Source: Deltaproteobacteria bacterium (GTDB taxonomy: Bacteria > Desulfobacterota_D > UBA1144 > Nemesobacterales > Nemesobacteraceae). From it: DNA of 44,819 bases. The stretch covers positions 1 to 44,819 of the forward strand of contig JAJCZR010000049.1 in the NCBI GenBank assembly GCA_029262295.1, read 5' to 3'. Under the pieces are notes generated by a model that searched no databases, had not been told where the DNA came from, and saw only the letters and a list, made by a program, of their open reading frames with translations. Within the stretch, counting starts at the first letter, position 1, and every line of letters starts with the position of its first letter. The position numbers and the translations under genes are program-made. This document shows, in pieces, positions 18,060 to 27,010 of this stretch.

Positions 18060-19436
18060 ATGAATATCCTGATAATTGAAGATGAAGTTTTTCTTGCCAA
18101 CAACCTCAAAAAAGCGCTTGTAAAAGAAGGCTATGAAGTAACTGTGGCCAATACCGGCCAGGAAGGCATTTACTATGCAAAAGAGCGCAAACCGGCTGTT
18201 GTTATACTAGACATGAAGCTTCCTGATATAAGTGGGATCGAGATACTTAAAAAGTTTGAGGAGATCGAACTTCAAACAAATACAATAATGATCACTGCAC
18301 ATGGCAATGTAGACACAGCAATCCTAGCTATAAAAAACGGGGCTTACGACTTTATTGAGAAACCATTTAACGTAGAAAAATTAAAAGTAGCAATAAGAAA
18401 CGCCACAAAAACATTAAGACTAACAAAAAATATCCACTCAAAAATATCAAGTGAGAAAAAAGAGTTTGGCCTTCACTCTCTTGTGGGAGAAAGTAAACCA
18501 ATTGAAGAGCTAAAAGAAATGCTGGAAATACTTATCAACTCTGATCCCAAAACTATTCTTATTACAGGTGAAAGTGGCACCGGAAAAGGTTTAGTGGCCA
18601 AAATACTTCATTATAATGGTGAAAGGGCCACAGGCCCTTTTATTGAACTCAACTGCGCTGCAATTCCTGAGAACCTTCTTGAAAGTGAACTTTTTGGACA
18701 CGAAGAAGGATCCTTCACCGATGCAAAAAAGACAACAACTGGAATCTTTGAAGATGCAGATGGTGGCTCGCTCTTTTTGGATGAGATTGGTGATATGAAT
18801 ATAAACCTCCAAGCAAAACTTATAAAGGTTGTGGAAGAAAGAAGGTTTAGAAAGATCGGTGGGAAAAAAGATATAGATGTGGATGTGAGAATTATAGCCG
18901 CCACAAATCAGGATCTCCAAAATCTAGTTGAGCAAAATAAATTCAGGGAAGATTTATTTCATCGTCTAAATGTTATCTCGATTAAGATGCCAACCCTTAG
19001 GGAAAGAAAAAATGATATTCCATTAATTGCAGAAAATTTTGTTAACTATTTCAACAATGATATGAATAAGAATATCAAAAGTATTTCGGAAGATATAATG
19101 AATGATTTCATTTATTACGACTGGCCTGGCAATGTAAGGGAACTACGGAGCACAATAGAAAAAGCAACAATATTGAGTGATGGTGAGAAGCTTAATGAAA
19201 AGTATATTAATATTGAGCCAAATTCAGAAGAGAATATTGAGATTGAGAAAACATCCGATAAAGTCGTAATGCATATTTCAATAGATGGAAGTACCACTCT
19301 TGATACAATAGAAGAAAATATAATCAGACAAGCCCTCGAGCTTAACAATATGAATCAAACCAAAACAGCAAAAATGCTTGGCGTAAACAGGCAAAATCTC
19401 AGATATAAAATGAAAAAGATGGGGCTTTTAAACTAA
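18060..19436 (+). CDS. NtrC-family sigma54-dependent response regulator (REC-AAA+-Fis HTH)
   Basis: REC with DMKLPDISG, Walker A GESGTGKG, GSFTDA loop, Walker B GGSLFLDEIGDM, HTH NQTKTAKMLGVNRQNLRYKMKKMGL. Confidence 0.97.
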   Translation: MNILIIEDEVFLANNLKKALVKEGYEVTVANTGQEGIYYAKERKPAVVILDMKLPDISGIEILKKFEEIELQTNTIMITAHGNVDTAILAIKNGAYDFIEKPFNVEKLKVAIRNATKTLRLTKNIHSKISSEKKEFGLHSLVGESKPIEELKEMLEILINSDPKTILITGESGTGKGLVAKILHYNGERATGPFIELNCAAIPENLLESELFGHEEGSFTDAKKTTTGIFEDADGGSLFLDEIGDMNINLQAKLIKVVEERRFRKIGGKKDIDVDVRIIAATNQDLQNLVEQNKFREDLFHRLNVISIKMPTLRERKNDIPLIAENFVNYFNNDMNKNIKSISEDIMNDFIYYDWPGNVRELRSTIEKATILSDGEKLNEKYINIEPNSEENIEIEKTSDKVVMHISIDGSTTLDTIEENIIRQALELNNMNQTKTAKMLGVNRQNLRYKMKKMGLLN

Positions 19437-19466
19437 TGGCCAATATTATTAAAGGAGAAAAAGATA

Positions 19467-19625
19467 ATGGACTTAATTAGAATAATTATTGCAATTTTGC
19501 TCCCACCATTGGGAGTATTTTTACAGGTTGGACTAGGAAAACATTTCTGGCTCAATATTTTGCTTACACTTTTAGGTTATATCCCGGGGATTGTTCATGC
19601 AATTTGGATTATTGCCAAGAAATAA
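19467..19625 (+). CDS. YqaE/Pmp3-family small membrane protein, 52 aa
   Basis: MDLIRIIIAILLPPLGVFLQVGLGKHFWLNILLTLLGYIPGIVHAIWIIAKK; SD AAAGGAG; absent from ORF track because <60 aa. Confidence 0.95.
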   Translation: MDLIRIIIAILLPPLGVFLQVGLGKHFWLNILLTLLGYIPGIVHAIWIIAKK

Positions 19626-19631
19626 CTTTAA

Positions 19632-19994
19632 TTGAAAAACAATAATATCAATAAAGTTCAAAGCCTCGGGAAGCTTTCTTATCTGCTTGATAAGTCAGTC
19701 AAAATTCCAATTATTGGTTATAGAGTAGGTATAGATTCCATTATTGGAATTATTCCCGGCGTAGGAGATGTGGCAGGAGCAGCTATATCATCCTACATTG
19801 TCTACAAAGGCTATAAAATGGATGTTCCAAAAAAGGTCCTGGCAAAAATGGTTTTCAATATAGGGCTTGAAACTGCAATTGGCTCTATTCCTGTGGTAGG
19901 TGATATCTTTGATGTGATCTGGAAATCAAATATTAAGAATGTCGAACTTATTAAAAAGAATGTAAATATTTCAAAAGATGTAGATACTCCATAG
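19632..19994 (+). CDS. DUF4112 membrane protein
   Basis: LLDKSVKIPIIGYRVGIDSIIGIIPGVGDVAGAAIS ... GSIPVVGDIFD; TTG start. Confidence 0.85.
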   Translation: MKNNNINKVQSLGKLSYLLDKSVKIPIIGYRVGIDSIIGIIPGVGDVAGAAISSYIVYKGYKMDVPKKVLAKMVFNIGLETAIGSIPVVGDIFDVIWKSNIKNVELIKKNVNISKDVDTP

Positions 19995-20016
19995 CCTAAA
20001 AAATTAAGGAGAAAAT

Positions 20017-20562
20017 ATGGGTACATCATGGATGTTCAAAGACGGGTCTTCAATATTAGTTGTTATTCTCACAACAATTCTTTTGTATATCAGCTTAATT
20101 ATTTATACAAGGCTTATTGGACTTAGAAGCTACTCTAAACTCTCCGGTTTTGATTTTGCAATTACTGTTGCCTTTGGCTCTGTTTTGGGAGGCGCAATAC
20201 TTTCCAAGGACCCACCGCTGGTACAGGCAGTTGTAGCTCTTGGAATGCTCTATTTAATTCAGCTAACTGTTTCTATTTTCCGGCGACGTTATAAATCTTT
20301 TTCTAATCTCATAGATAATGAACCACTACTAATTATGGCAGGGAAAGAGATAATTCATGAAAATTTAAAAAAAGGAAAGCTCACTGAAGCCGACCTTAGA
20401 GCAAAGCTTAGGGAAGCAAACGTGATTAAGTACGATGAGATTTTCGCAGTAGTTATGGAAACTACTGGGGATGTTTCGGTTCTTCATGGTAATCCCGAAA
20501 AAAACAAACTTGATCTTAATCTTTTCGAAGGTGTTTGTGGAGCAGAAAGGCTTAAGGCGTAA
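20017..20562 (+). CDS. DUF421 (YetF-like) membrane protein
   Basis: IYTRLIGLRSYSKLSGFDFAITVAFGSVLGGAIL; KLTEADLRAKLREANV. Confidence 0.9.
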   Translation: MGTSWMFKDGSSILVVILTTILLYISLIIYTRLIGLRSYSKLSGFDFAITVAFGSVLGGAILSKDPPLVQAVVALGMLYLIQLTVSIFRRRYKSFSNLIDNEPLLIMAGKEIIHENLKKGKLTEADLRAKLREANVIKYDEIFAVVMETTGDVSVLHGNPEKNKLDLNLFEGVCGAERLKA

Positions 20563-20613
20563 TATGCAAAAGATACAAAAAATTTTAATACTATTACTAT
20601 TGTTAACAAAAAA

Positions 20614-20648
20614 AGGCTGCTGCAGATCGTAAAGACCTACAGCAGCCT
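20614..20648. terminator. Stem-loop between convergent DUF421 and LysM genes
   Basis: AGGCTGCTGCAG-atcgtaaagac-CTACAGCAGCCT (one mismatch). Confidence 0.75.
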
Positions 20649-20675
20649 ATAGCAACAAATTGATTTTATACCTAC

Positions 20676-21140
20676 CTACTCAGCAGCTTCAACGGCTAAG
20701 GCTTTTCCGTCTTCACTGTACCTTACTCTTACTTTTTCATTGAGCTCAAACATCTGTTTGTTACCGCTTTCATCTTCAACTTCAATCATTCTTTTCTTGG
20801 AATCATATTTTGTTATTCTTCCAACAACTTCTTTTGAAACTGTTTTGGTTGTGTAAACCTTCTCACCTGGAATTACAAGTGTCTGACCAACCGTGAGATT
20901 ATATGGGCTGCTGATATTATTTGCATCTGCTATCTTATCCCAGTTTGCGTATGTCCCGTATTGTTTCTTGGAAATAAGTGAGAGCGAATCACCGCTCTTA
21001 ACTGTATAAGTTAGAACGTTTTCTGACTGATTGTCAGTTGGTTTTAATTTATTATCTTTATAAGTACTTTCCGCATTTGCAGAAAAAGTAACAAAGGTAA
21101 AAATTAAACAAAGTGCTGTAATTAAATGTATTTTTTTCAT
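20676..21140 (-). CDS. LysM-domain exported protein
   Basis: Signal peptide; LTYTVKSGDSLSLISKKQYGTYANWDKIADANNISSPYNLTVGQTLVIP. Confidence 0.93.
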   Translation of the reverse strand: MKKIHLITALCLIFTFVTFSANAESTYKDNKLKPTDNQSENVLTYTVKSGDSLSLISKKQYGTYANWDKIADANNISSPYNLTVGQTLVIPGEKVYTTKTVSKEVVGRITKYDSKKRMIEVEDESGNKQMFELNEKVRVRYSEDGKALAVEAAE

Positions 21141-21184
21141 CTGAAAAAATACCTCCTTGATAAATATATTTAACTATAGATAAG

Positions 21185-21200
21185 TGCAATTGGGATGCCA
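21185..21200 (-). promoter_or_regulatory. sigma54 promoter for the LysM gene
   Basis: Minus-strand TGGCATCCCAATTGCA; predicted leader ~34 nt. Confidence 0.8.
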
Positions 21201-21298
21201 TACAGTGAACAGATATAAATTTGAATGATTTCAGCAGGTTAATACATTTCAACATTACTTTTCAGGTTGGAAAAAGCAAGAATTTCTACAACTTCACT

Positions 21299-21312
21299 GT
21301 TGAATATTCAAC
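21299..21312. promoter_or_regulatory. Second perfect copy of GTTGAATATTCAAC (16-bp palindrome TGTTGAATATTCAACA), candidate UAS
   Basis: ~99 bp upstream of the LysM -24 element; identical to 16643-16656. Confidence 0.65.
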
Positions 21313-21411
21313 AATCACCTATTCCTGGTACTATTAATTCTCTATTAATTGTATTGCAGCTTCAGGGCCGGTAAGCCTGAAAGTAAAGCTTTCCTGAAGA
21401 TAACCGCAGAT

Positions 21412-22323
21412 TTATTCTTCATTATTATTCTTAGATAAAACTTTATCAATCAGCCTTACAGGAATTGGCAGCTTTTCATTGTATATTTTAAGCTCAAGTA
21501 TATCAGCCGGTAGTACAATATTGTTATCAAGAAGCGCTTCTTTCACTGCCGAAATAGCACGCGACTGGGTTTGAAGGGCAGATTTTTTGAAATCCATTGT
21601 ATCAAGCCAAAAATGAATTTTTAAGTTTACAGTGCTTACTGCCAGCTCGTTTGCAACGACAAATGGTTCTCTTTCCCCTTCACTAAGCACACCTTCCACA
21701 TTTTTCAGGGTCTCCACTATGAGTTGTTCGGTTTTGGCTATATTGTCATCATAATCTATACCCACAACGAAGTCATACCTTATATACCCGTCTCTTGTGT
21801 AGTTAACCAAAGGGGTTTTTACTATCATGGCATTTGGAATAAACACATCCTTGCCATCAAAAGTCTTAATATGGGTATTTCTCATATCAAGGGATTCAAC
21901 TTTTCCTATAATCTCATTTGATTCAACAGTATCGCCAACCCCAAAAGGACGACTGAATGCAAGTAATATCCCTGCCAAAAAATTCTCTCCAATATCTTTA
22001 AAGGCAAAACCAATCACAAAAGCGGATATCCCGGCCCCGGCTACAAGCCCTGCAGCAATACCACCAAGACCTACTACATACATTGTGAGTATAATCCCGG
22101 CTACTATTAACGCCCATTTCGTCAATCTTCCAACAAAGTTGGCAAGAAGCTGGTCTTGCACTTTATTTCTTGTAGCAGTTCTGGCAAGCCGGCCTATCTT
22201 AAAGGCAATAAATATAGCTATGACAAATACTACAATACCGAGTACAAGTTTTGGCAAGGTCAATAAAAATGAGTCCCAGTATTTTTCGCCCACCTGAATA
22301 AGCTTTTGAGTTGTATCATCCAT
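21412..22323 (-). CDS. MscS-family mechanosensitive channel
   Basis: GAGISAFVIGFAFKDIGENFLAGILLAFSRPFGVGDTVE; FIPNAMIVKTPLVNYTRDG. Confidence 0.93.
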   Translation of the reverse strand: MDDTTQKLIQVGEKYWDSFLLTLPKLVLGIVVFVIAIFIAFKIGRLARTATRNKVQDQLLANFVGRLTKWALIVAGIILTMYVVGLGGIAAGLVAGAGISAFVIGFAFKDIGENFLAGILLAFSRPFGVGDTVESNEIIGKVESLDMRNTHIKTFDGKDVFIPNAMIVKTPLVNYTRDGYIRYDFVVGIDYDDNIAKTEQLIVETLKNVEGVLSEGEREPFVVANELAVSTVNLKIHFWLDTMDFKKSALQTQSRAISAVKEALLDNNIVLPADILELKIYNEKLPIPVRLIDKVLSKNNNEE

Positions 22324-22364
22324 AATTCACCTCACATATTCTGAATATTATTTAAAACTTATAT

Positions 22365-23270
22365 TTAAGAGATGGTCTCATCATCTTTTAAATCATTCTC
22401 ATTTTTTTCCAAGATAGTTTTAAGTGGTTCTTTAAAGGTAAGGGTTCTATATGGAAAAGGTATTTCAATTCCAGCATCATCAAGTGCACGTTTAACAGCA
22501 GCCACAACTTCATCCCGTGATTTTCTTATTTCAAGTGGAGAAGAGCCAGTCCACCAGGTAACTTCAAAATTAATACTGCTTGCACCAAACTCCTGTGCAA
22601 AGATCTCAACATCTTTACTATTGTTTACTGTATCGAGACCCTCAACTGTTTTCTTGATAACTCCCCTGCATTCATCTATGTCCTCACCGTAAGCTACTCC
22701 ACATATAACTGTAACCCTGCGGATATCTTTATCGGTTCTAACTTTTACTGGGTTTGTAAATAACATCGCATTTGGCACAACAATTCTTTGTCCGTCGGTT
22801 TTTCGAAGGTTTGTATCCCTAATTGTTATTTCTTCCACAAAACCTTCCATATCCTCGCAGCTGATAAAATCACCGAGTTGGAATGGTTCCCTGAAAAGTA
22901 TCAAAATGCCGGCTAGAAAATTCTCAAATACATCTTTAAATGCAAAACCTATTGCAATTGAACTAAGGCCTACTACAGTGAGTATTTTTGCAGGTGTAAA
23001 ATTCGGGAAAACAATTGTAGCAACAATCATCAATCCGAAAACCCAAATCATAATTACCACTATCTTTCTAAAAAGTTCCACAAGTGAATCCCTAAGCTTA
23101 ATTCTCTTGAAAAAACTGTTTAAAATACTTCTTGCTACGCGCACAATGATCCAGAATACAAATAAGACAACTATTGCGATAACAAGATTGGGCAGTTGAG
23201 AAAGAAAACTTTCCCCCATACTTTTTACACTATCAAGAACAACATTGGATGCATCACTTAAAGAATTCAT
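22365..23270 (-). CDS. MscS-family mechanosensitive channel
   Basis: VVGLSSIAIGFAFKDVFENFLAGILILFREPFQLGDFI; IVVPNAMLFTNPV. Confidence 0.93.
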   Translation of the reverse strand: MNSLSDASNVVLDSVKSMGESFLSQLPNLVIAIVVLFVFWIIVRVARSILNSFFKRIKLRDSLVELFRKIVVIMIWVFGLMIVATIVFPNFTPAKILTVVGLSSIAIGFAFKDVFENFLAGILILFREPFQLGDFISCEDMEGFVEEITIRDTNLRKTDGQRIVVPNAMLFTNPVKVRTDKDIRRVTVICGVAYGEDIDECRGVIKKTVEGLDTVNNSKDVEIFAQEFGASSINFEVTWWTGSSPLEIRKSRDEVVAAVKRALDDAGIEIPFPYRTLTFKEPLKTILEKNENDLKDDETIS

Positions 23271-23323
23271 GGTTAATTAAAAACTCCTTATTCACTTAAT
23301 TACAGTCTGAAAATACTATTTTT

Positions 23324-23710
23324 TTATAAGGCGGACTTGATTACATATCTAAACAACACTCTGAAAACATAATAAAATGTTCTTTTACCCAAAACTAGAA
23401 AGCTTACTGCAATAGCAGCCAGGATTGATGTCCTCGGATAACTCTCTACAAAATTCATAACCCCATACATCAAATTGGATTGGCTTTTAGAACTGCTCTG
23501 TCCATTTTTGATAACCACTAGAATCAAAATTGAGATAACCAGTGCAGACGCCGCTACTATTAGTGATGATATTATAGGAGTAAAATAAAGGTTTAAGGTG
23601 AAATAGAAAGTTAGTGAGAGAAAACCGAGGGAAATAATAATAAACATTACGGACAAAAATAAAAATAAAGCCGTACGGAATAAATAATCCAGCAGACGGG
23701 AACTAATCAT
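23324..23710 (-). CDS. Small membrane protein, DUF1469-like topology
   Basis: Two long TM hairpins; lies between DUF883-like and MscS genes in one operon. Confidence 0.5.
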   Translation of the reverse strand: MISSRLLDYLFRTALFLFLSVMFIIISLGFLSLTFYFTLNLYFTPIISSLIVAASALVISILILVVIKNGQSSSKSQSNLMYGVMNFVESYPRTSILAAIAVSFLVLGKRTFYYVFRVLFRYVIKSAL

Positions 23711-23759
23711 GCTTAAACCTTTCTACAATTTTGTAAAGCAAAAAACGCATCTTTCAAAA

Positions 23760-24101
23760 TCAGTCTCTATTCATTATCTTGCTTAAAACAACCCCTACTA
23801 GAAATGCCACAATAAGGCTTAGAAATGGCCTTTCTTCAACCTTCTTTCGTGCTTTTTTTACTTTTTTTCTACTTTTTACTTTAGAGCTGGTAAATATCTC
23901 ATCAAGCTCCTCAATAAGTTTATTGCCCTCATCTTTAATTAGATCTTTAGCAGATCCGGATTCTTCTTTACCAATATCTACAACTCTTTTCAGCAAATTG
24001 GAAAGGTCACCTTTTACTTTTTCAGCATCTTTTTTAAGAAGTGACAAATCCTCTTTAATGATCTCTTTATTCTTTGTTAATTTTTCTACATTCTCAGACA
24101 T
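23760..24101 (-). CDS. YqjD/ElaB-like (DUF883-type) coiled-coil protein with C-terminal TM anchor
   Basis: Charged coiled coil, RPFLSLIVAFLVGVVLSKIMNRD tail; start moved to ATG 24101 because AGGAG abuts the first ATG at 24107. Confidence 0.7.
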   Translation of the reverse strand: MSENVEKLTKNKEIIKEDLSLLKKDAEKVKGDLSNLLKRVVDIGKEESGSAKDLIKDEGNKLIEELDEIFTSSKVKSRKKVKKARKKVEERPFLSLIVAFLVGVVLSKIMNRD

Positions 24102-24145
24102 AAACATCTCCTAATTATTATTTTTAATTATCTTTCTATAGTTTT

Positions 24146-24161
24146 TGCAAATTAGATGCCA
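24146..24161 (-). promoter_or_regulatory. sigma54 promoter for the DUF883-like/MscS operon
   Basis: Minus-strand TGGCATCTAATTTGCA; predicted leader ~34 nt to ATG 24101. Confidence 0.78.
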
Positions 24162-24457
24162 GAGAAGTTGAAGCTAATTTATTTAACAATTACCGAACTT
24201 TATATTTTTTTTTACTATCAAAAAAGAAGTTATTGAAAAATACTCAACAGTTGAAAATGTTTGATATTTTTCTTTTCTACCGAAAACATTTGGACTAAAA
24301 ACAATTAATTTTAATCACCTGCAATTTTAGAATGGTTATAGTTAATTTCAATGAATGTTATTAATTACTAAAATTCGTTAAATTTTATGATTTATCTAGC
24401 ACACTTAGATTGATGTACAGATAGGTAGTTTCAACTAAAAAATTTATTATAAAGACA

Positions 24458-25240
24458 ATGATTCAAATTGAAAAAGGTAAGAAAGTCGGACTAGCATTAA
24501 GTGGGGGAGTAGTGCTCGGGGCTGCACATATTGGTGTGTTAAAAGCTTTGGAAGAAATTGGAATTAGAATTGATTATATTTCGGGAACAAGTGCTGGTGC
24601 ACTAGTATCGTGTTTATATGCTTTTAACGCGAACAGTGAACATCTTAGGGAAATAGCACTTGGGCTTTCCTGGACCAGCTTAACTGAACTTTCCTTTTCA
24701 AGATTAGGTCTTTTATCAAACAATAAAATGAAAGAAATGATTCATCATCAAATCGGAGAATCAACATTTGATCAAGCTGAAATACCCTTGGCAATTGTAG
24801 CTACAAATATTTCAACGGGCAAAAAAGTTGTTATAGACAAAGGAGATGTGGCAATAGCAGTAATGGCAAGCACAAGCATTCCTGGAATTTTCAAACCCGT
24901 CGCACTAAATAATCAACTACTGGTTGATGGGGGACTCGTTGAAAATGTTCCAATATCTCCACTAAAAGAAATGGGTGCAGACTTTATTATCTCTGTTGAT
25001 CTTAATGCAAAATATATAATAAACAGAACACCAAAGAATATTATTGAGCTTTTATTAAATAGTTTTCATTTCTCATTATCAAATACTTCAAGAATTCAGA
25101 CAGCGGATGCAGATATTCTGATTGAACCAAATTTATCATCCTTCAATATAGTTGACATGAATCAGGCCAGCCAGTTAATCAAAAAAGGCTATGAAGAAAC
25201 TATGAATGTAATTATAAATGGGGTGGATGACCGGACTTGA
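24458..25240 (+). CDS. Patatin-like phospholipase (RssA-like)
   Basis: GLALSGGVVLGAAHIGVLKALEEIGI oxyanion hole; GTSAGAL; DGGLVENVP. Confidence 0.95.
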   Translation: MIQIEKGKKVGLALSGGVVLGAAHIGVLKALEEIGIRIDYISGTSAGALVSCLYAFNANSEHLREIALGLSWTSLTELSFSRLGLLSNNKMKEMIHHQIGESTFDQAEIPLAIVATNISTGKKVVIDKGDVAIAVMASTSIPGIFKPVALNNQLLVDGGLVENVPISPLKEMGADFIISVDLNAKYIINRTPKNIIELLLNSFHFSLSNTSRIQTADADILIEPNLSSFNIVDMNQASQLIKKGYEETMNVIINGVDDRT

Positions 25241-25297
25241 ACCGGCGGCCTCCTGGGCCACAACCAGGTGCTCTAACCAAGCTGAGCTACACCCACC
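25219..25297 (-). tRNA. tRNA-His (GTG anticodon), encoded CCA
   Basis: RC: G-1 GTGGGTG TA GCTC...GAGC A CCTGG TTGTGGC CCAGG AGGCC GCCGG TTCAAGT CCGGT CATCCAC C CCA; all cloverleaf stems pair. Confidence 0.96.
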
Positions 25298-25439
25298 ATA
25301 GATAGAAAAAATGAAAATTTACCATTAAATCTGAAAGAAACAACTTTTATTGCCCAATTAACTTTACAAAAAGGATTCTATTATAAACACTATATATTTC
25401 ACACAAAAACCTTAATTAGTATCAAAATATATAATAACA

Positions 25440-26903
25440 ATGGAACGAATGAGAAAAATATTATTCCCCTTATTTATATTTTCAATCTTCCTGACGCTCT
25501 TAATTCTGAAAGACTACTTCCTTTTTGGTGTCGAAGTCGGCTCCTTAGCAATCACAAAGAAATTTATTTACTATGCCTTACAAATTGGCCTTTGGATTTC
25601 CGGTGCCCATCTTTTAAATGTGCTCACTAAAATATTTTTCTGGGATGCCATTGTTGCAAAAACAATAAGAGGCACTGTTCCCAGGCTCTTAACACACTTT
25701 TTTTCATTAATAGTCTATATAATCGCAATATTTATAATTATTGGTTCTGTTTTTGACAGGGAACTTACAGGAGTGTGGGCCACATCAGGAGTAATGGCAC
25801 TTATTCTGGGTTTTGCCCTTAGAAATATGATACTTGATCTCTTTACAGGTCTTGCTGTGAATATTGAGATGCCATATAAAATAGGCGACTGGATTGAAAT
25901 TAACACCAACAACCCCAAACCTGATATTAATGGTGAAGTAATAGATATTAACTGGAGGGCCACAAGGCTACGTGACGAAGAAAAAAGGGTAGTGATTATT
26001 CCAAATAGTCTTATAAGCACCTACATTGTCACAAATTACTCTCAACCTCGAAAAAGCATTAGGTTTGAGAATATTGTTAGATTGGACAGCTCTGTGCCCG
26101 TAGGAAAAGCAAAAAGAATAATCCTGGCAGCCGTTAAAGAAGTTTTGAACCATGAAGGTTTTTATAAAGATCCTGAGCCAACAGTCATGGCAAACGAGAC
26201 AAATGAGTACGGAGTTGAGTACAAGATTAGATACTGGATTAACCCCTGGAAAGGTATATACCCCACAAGTGCCAGGGATGTTATAAACTCAAGCATTTTA
26301 AAATACCTGTCCTTTTCCGGTCTAAAGCCATCATTTCCCAATGAAAATGTTTTCTTTGCAAAATCAAAAGACAAAGGAATTGAGACAGGAAGTCTTGAAT
26401 ATAAAAGAAGGCTTCTTAAACAAGTCAATCTATTCAATAGCCTTGAAGAACAGGAAATCACAGAACTTGTCGGAAAAATTGATGAGAAAACATATTCCAA
26501 GGGAGAAAATCTTATAACAAGTGGTGATGAAGGTGAGTCGATGTTTATCCTTTATGAAGGGCAACTCGATGTGATGGTGAATGTGGATAACGGAGCAAGC
26601 CATAAAGTGGGGGAAATCTATCCCGGCCAGTTTTTTGGAGAAATGTCACTACTTACGGGAGAACCAAGATCAGCTACAATTAGCGCTGCAACTGATATAG
26701 TTGCTTTCGAGATTAAAAGGCAACATGTGGAAGACCTGTTCAAGAAAAGGCCTTCAATAATGGAAGATATAAGCAAGGTTGTTGCTTTAAGAACAAGGGA
26801 GAATTCCGAGGCAATTGAGTCTTTCTCGCACATGGATGATATCGATTCCATGAACAATTTTGCCCAAAACCTTTTGGGCAAAATAAAAACTTTTTTCTAT
26901 TAA
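25440..26903 (+). CDS. MscS-type channel fused to a C-terminal cyclic nucleotide-binding domain
   Basis: MALILGFALRNMILDLFTGLAVNIEMPYKIGDWIEI ... GQFFGEMSLLTGEPRSATISAATD. Confidence 0.93.
   Translation: MERMRKILFPLFIFSIFLTLLILKDYFLFGVEVGSLAITKKFIYYALQIGLWISGAHLLNVLTKIFFWDAIVAKTIRGTVPRLLTHFFSLIVYIIAIFIIIGSVFDRELTGVWATSGVMALILGFALRNMILDLFTGLAVNIEMPYKIGDWIEINTNNPKPDINGEVIDINWRATRLRDEEKRVVIIPNSLISTYIVTNYSQPRKSIRFENIVRLDSSVPVGKAKRIILAAVKEVLNHEGFYKDPEPTVMANETNEYGVEYKIRYWINPWKGIYPTSARDVINSSILKYLSFSGLKPSFPNENVFFAKSKDKGIETGSLEYKRRLLKQVNLFNSLEEQEITELVGKIDEKTYSKGENLITSGDEGESMFILYEGQLDVMVNVDNGASHKVGEIYPGQFFGEMSLLTGEPRSATISAATDIVAFEIKRQHVEDLFKKRPSIMEDISKVVALRTRENSEAIESFSHMDDIDSMNNFAQNLLGKIKTFFY
26858..26883 (+). 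terminator. Perfect inverted repeat inside the 3' end of the MscS-cNMP CDS, probable intrinsic terminator
   Basis: TTTTGCCCAAAA-cc-TTTTGGGCAAAA followed by TAAAAACTTTTTTC. Confidence 0.6.
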
Positions 26904-27010
26904 GAACCTTCGGTTTCCACTGCTAGATAAGCCATTTGATTTAATTGGGAGTTTTATTATAATCTTAAACTTCAATTTTAGAAAGACGATTAACAAAAGA
27001 GGTGAATAGT

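Noticed and set aside
20567-20632. 22-aa ORF MQKIQKILILLLLLTKKGCCRS
   Set aside because: Runs into the terminator stem between convergent genes; too short and low complexity
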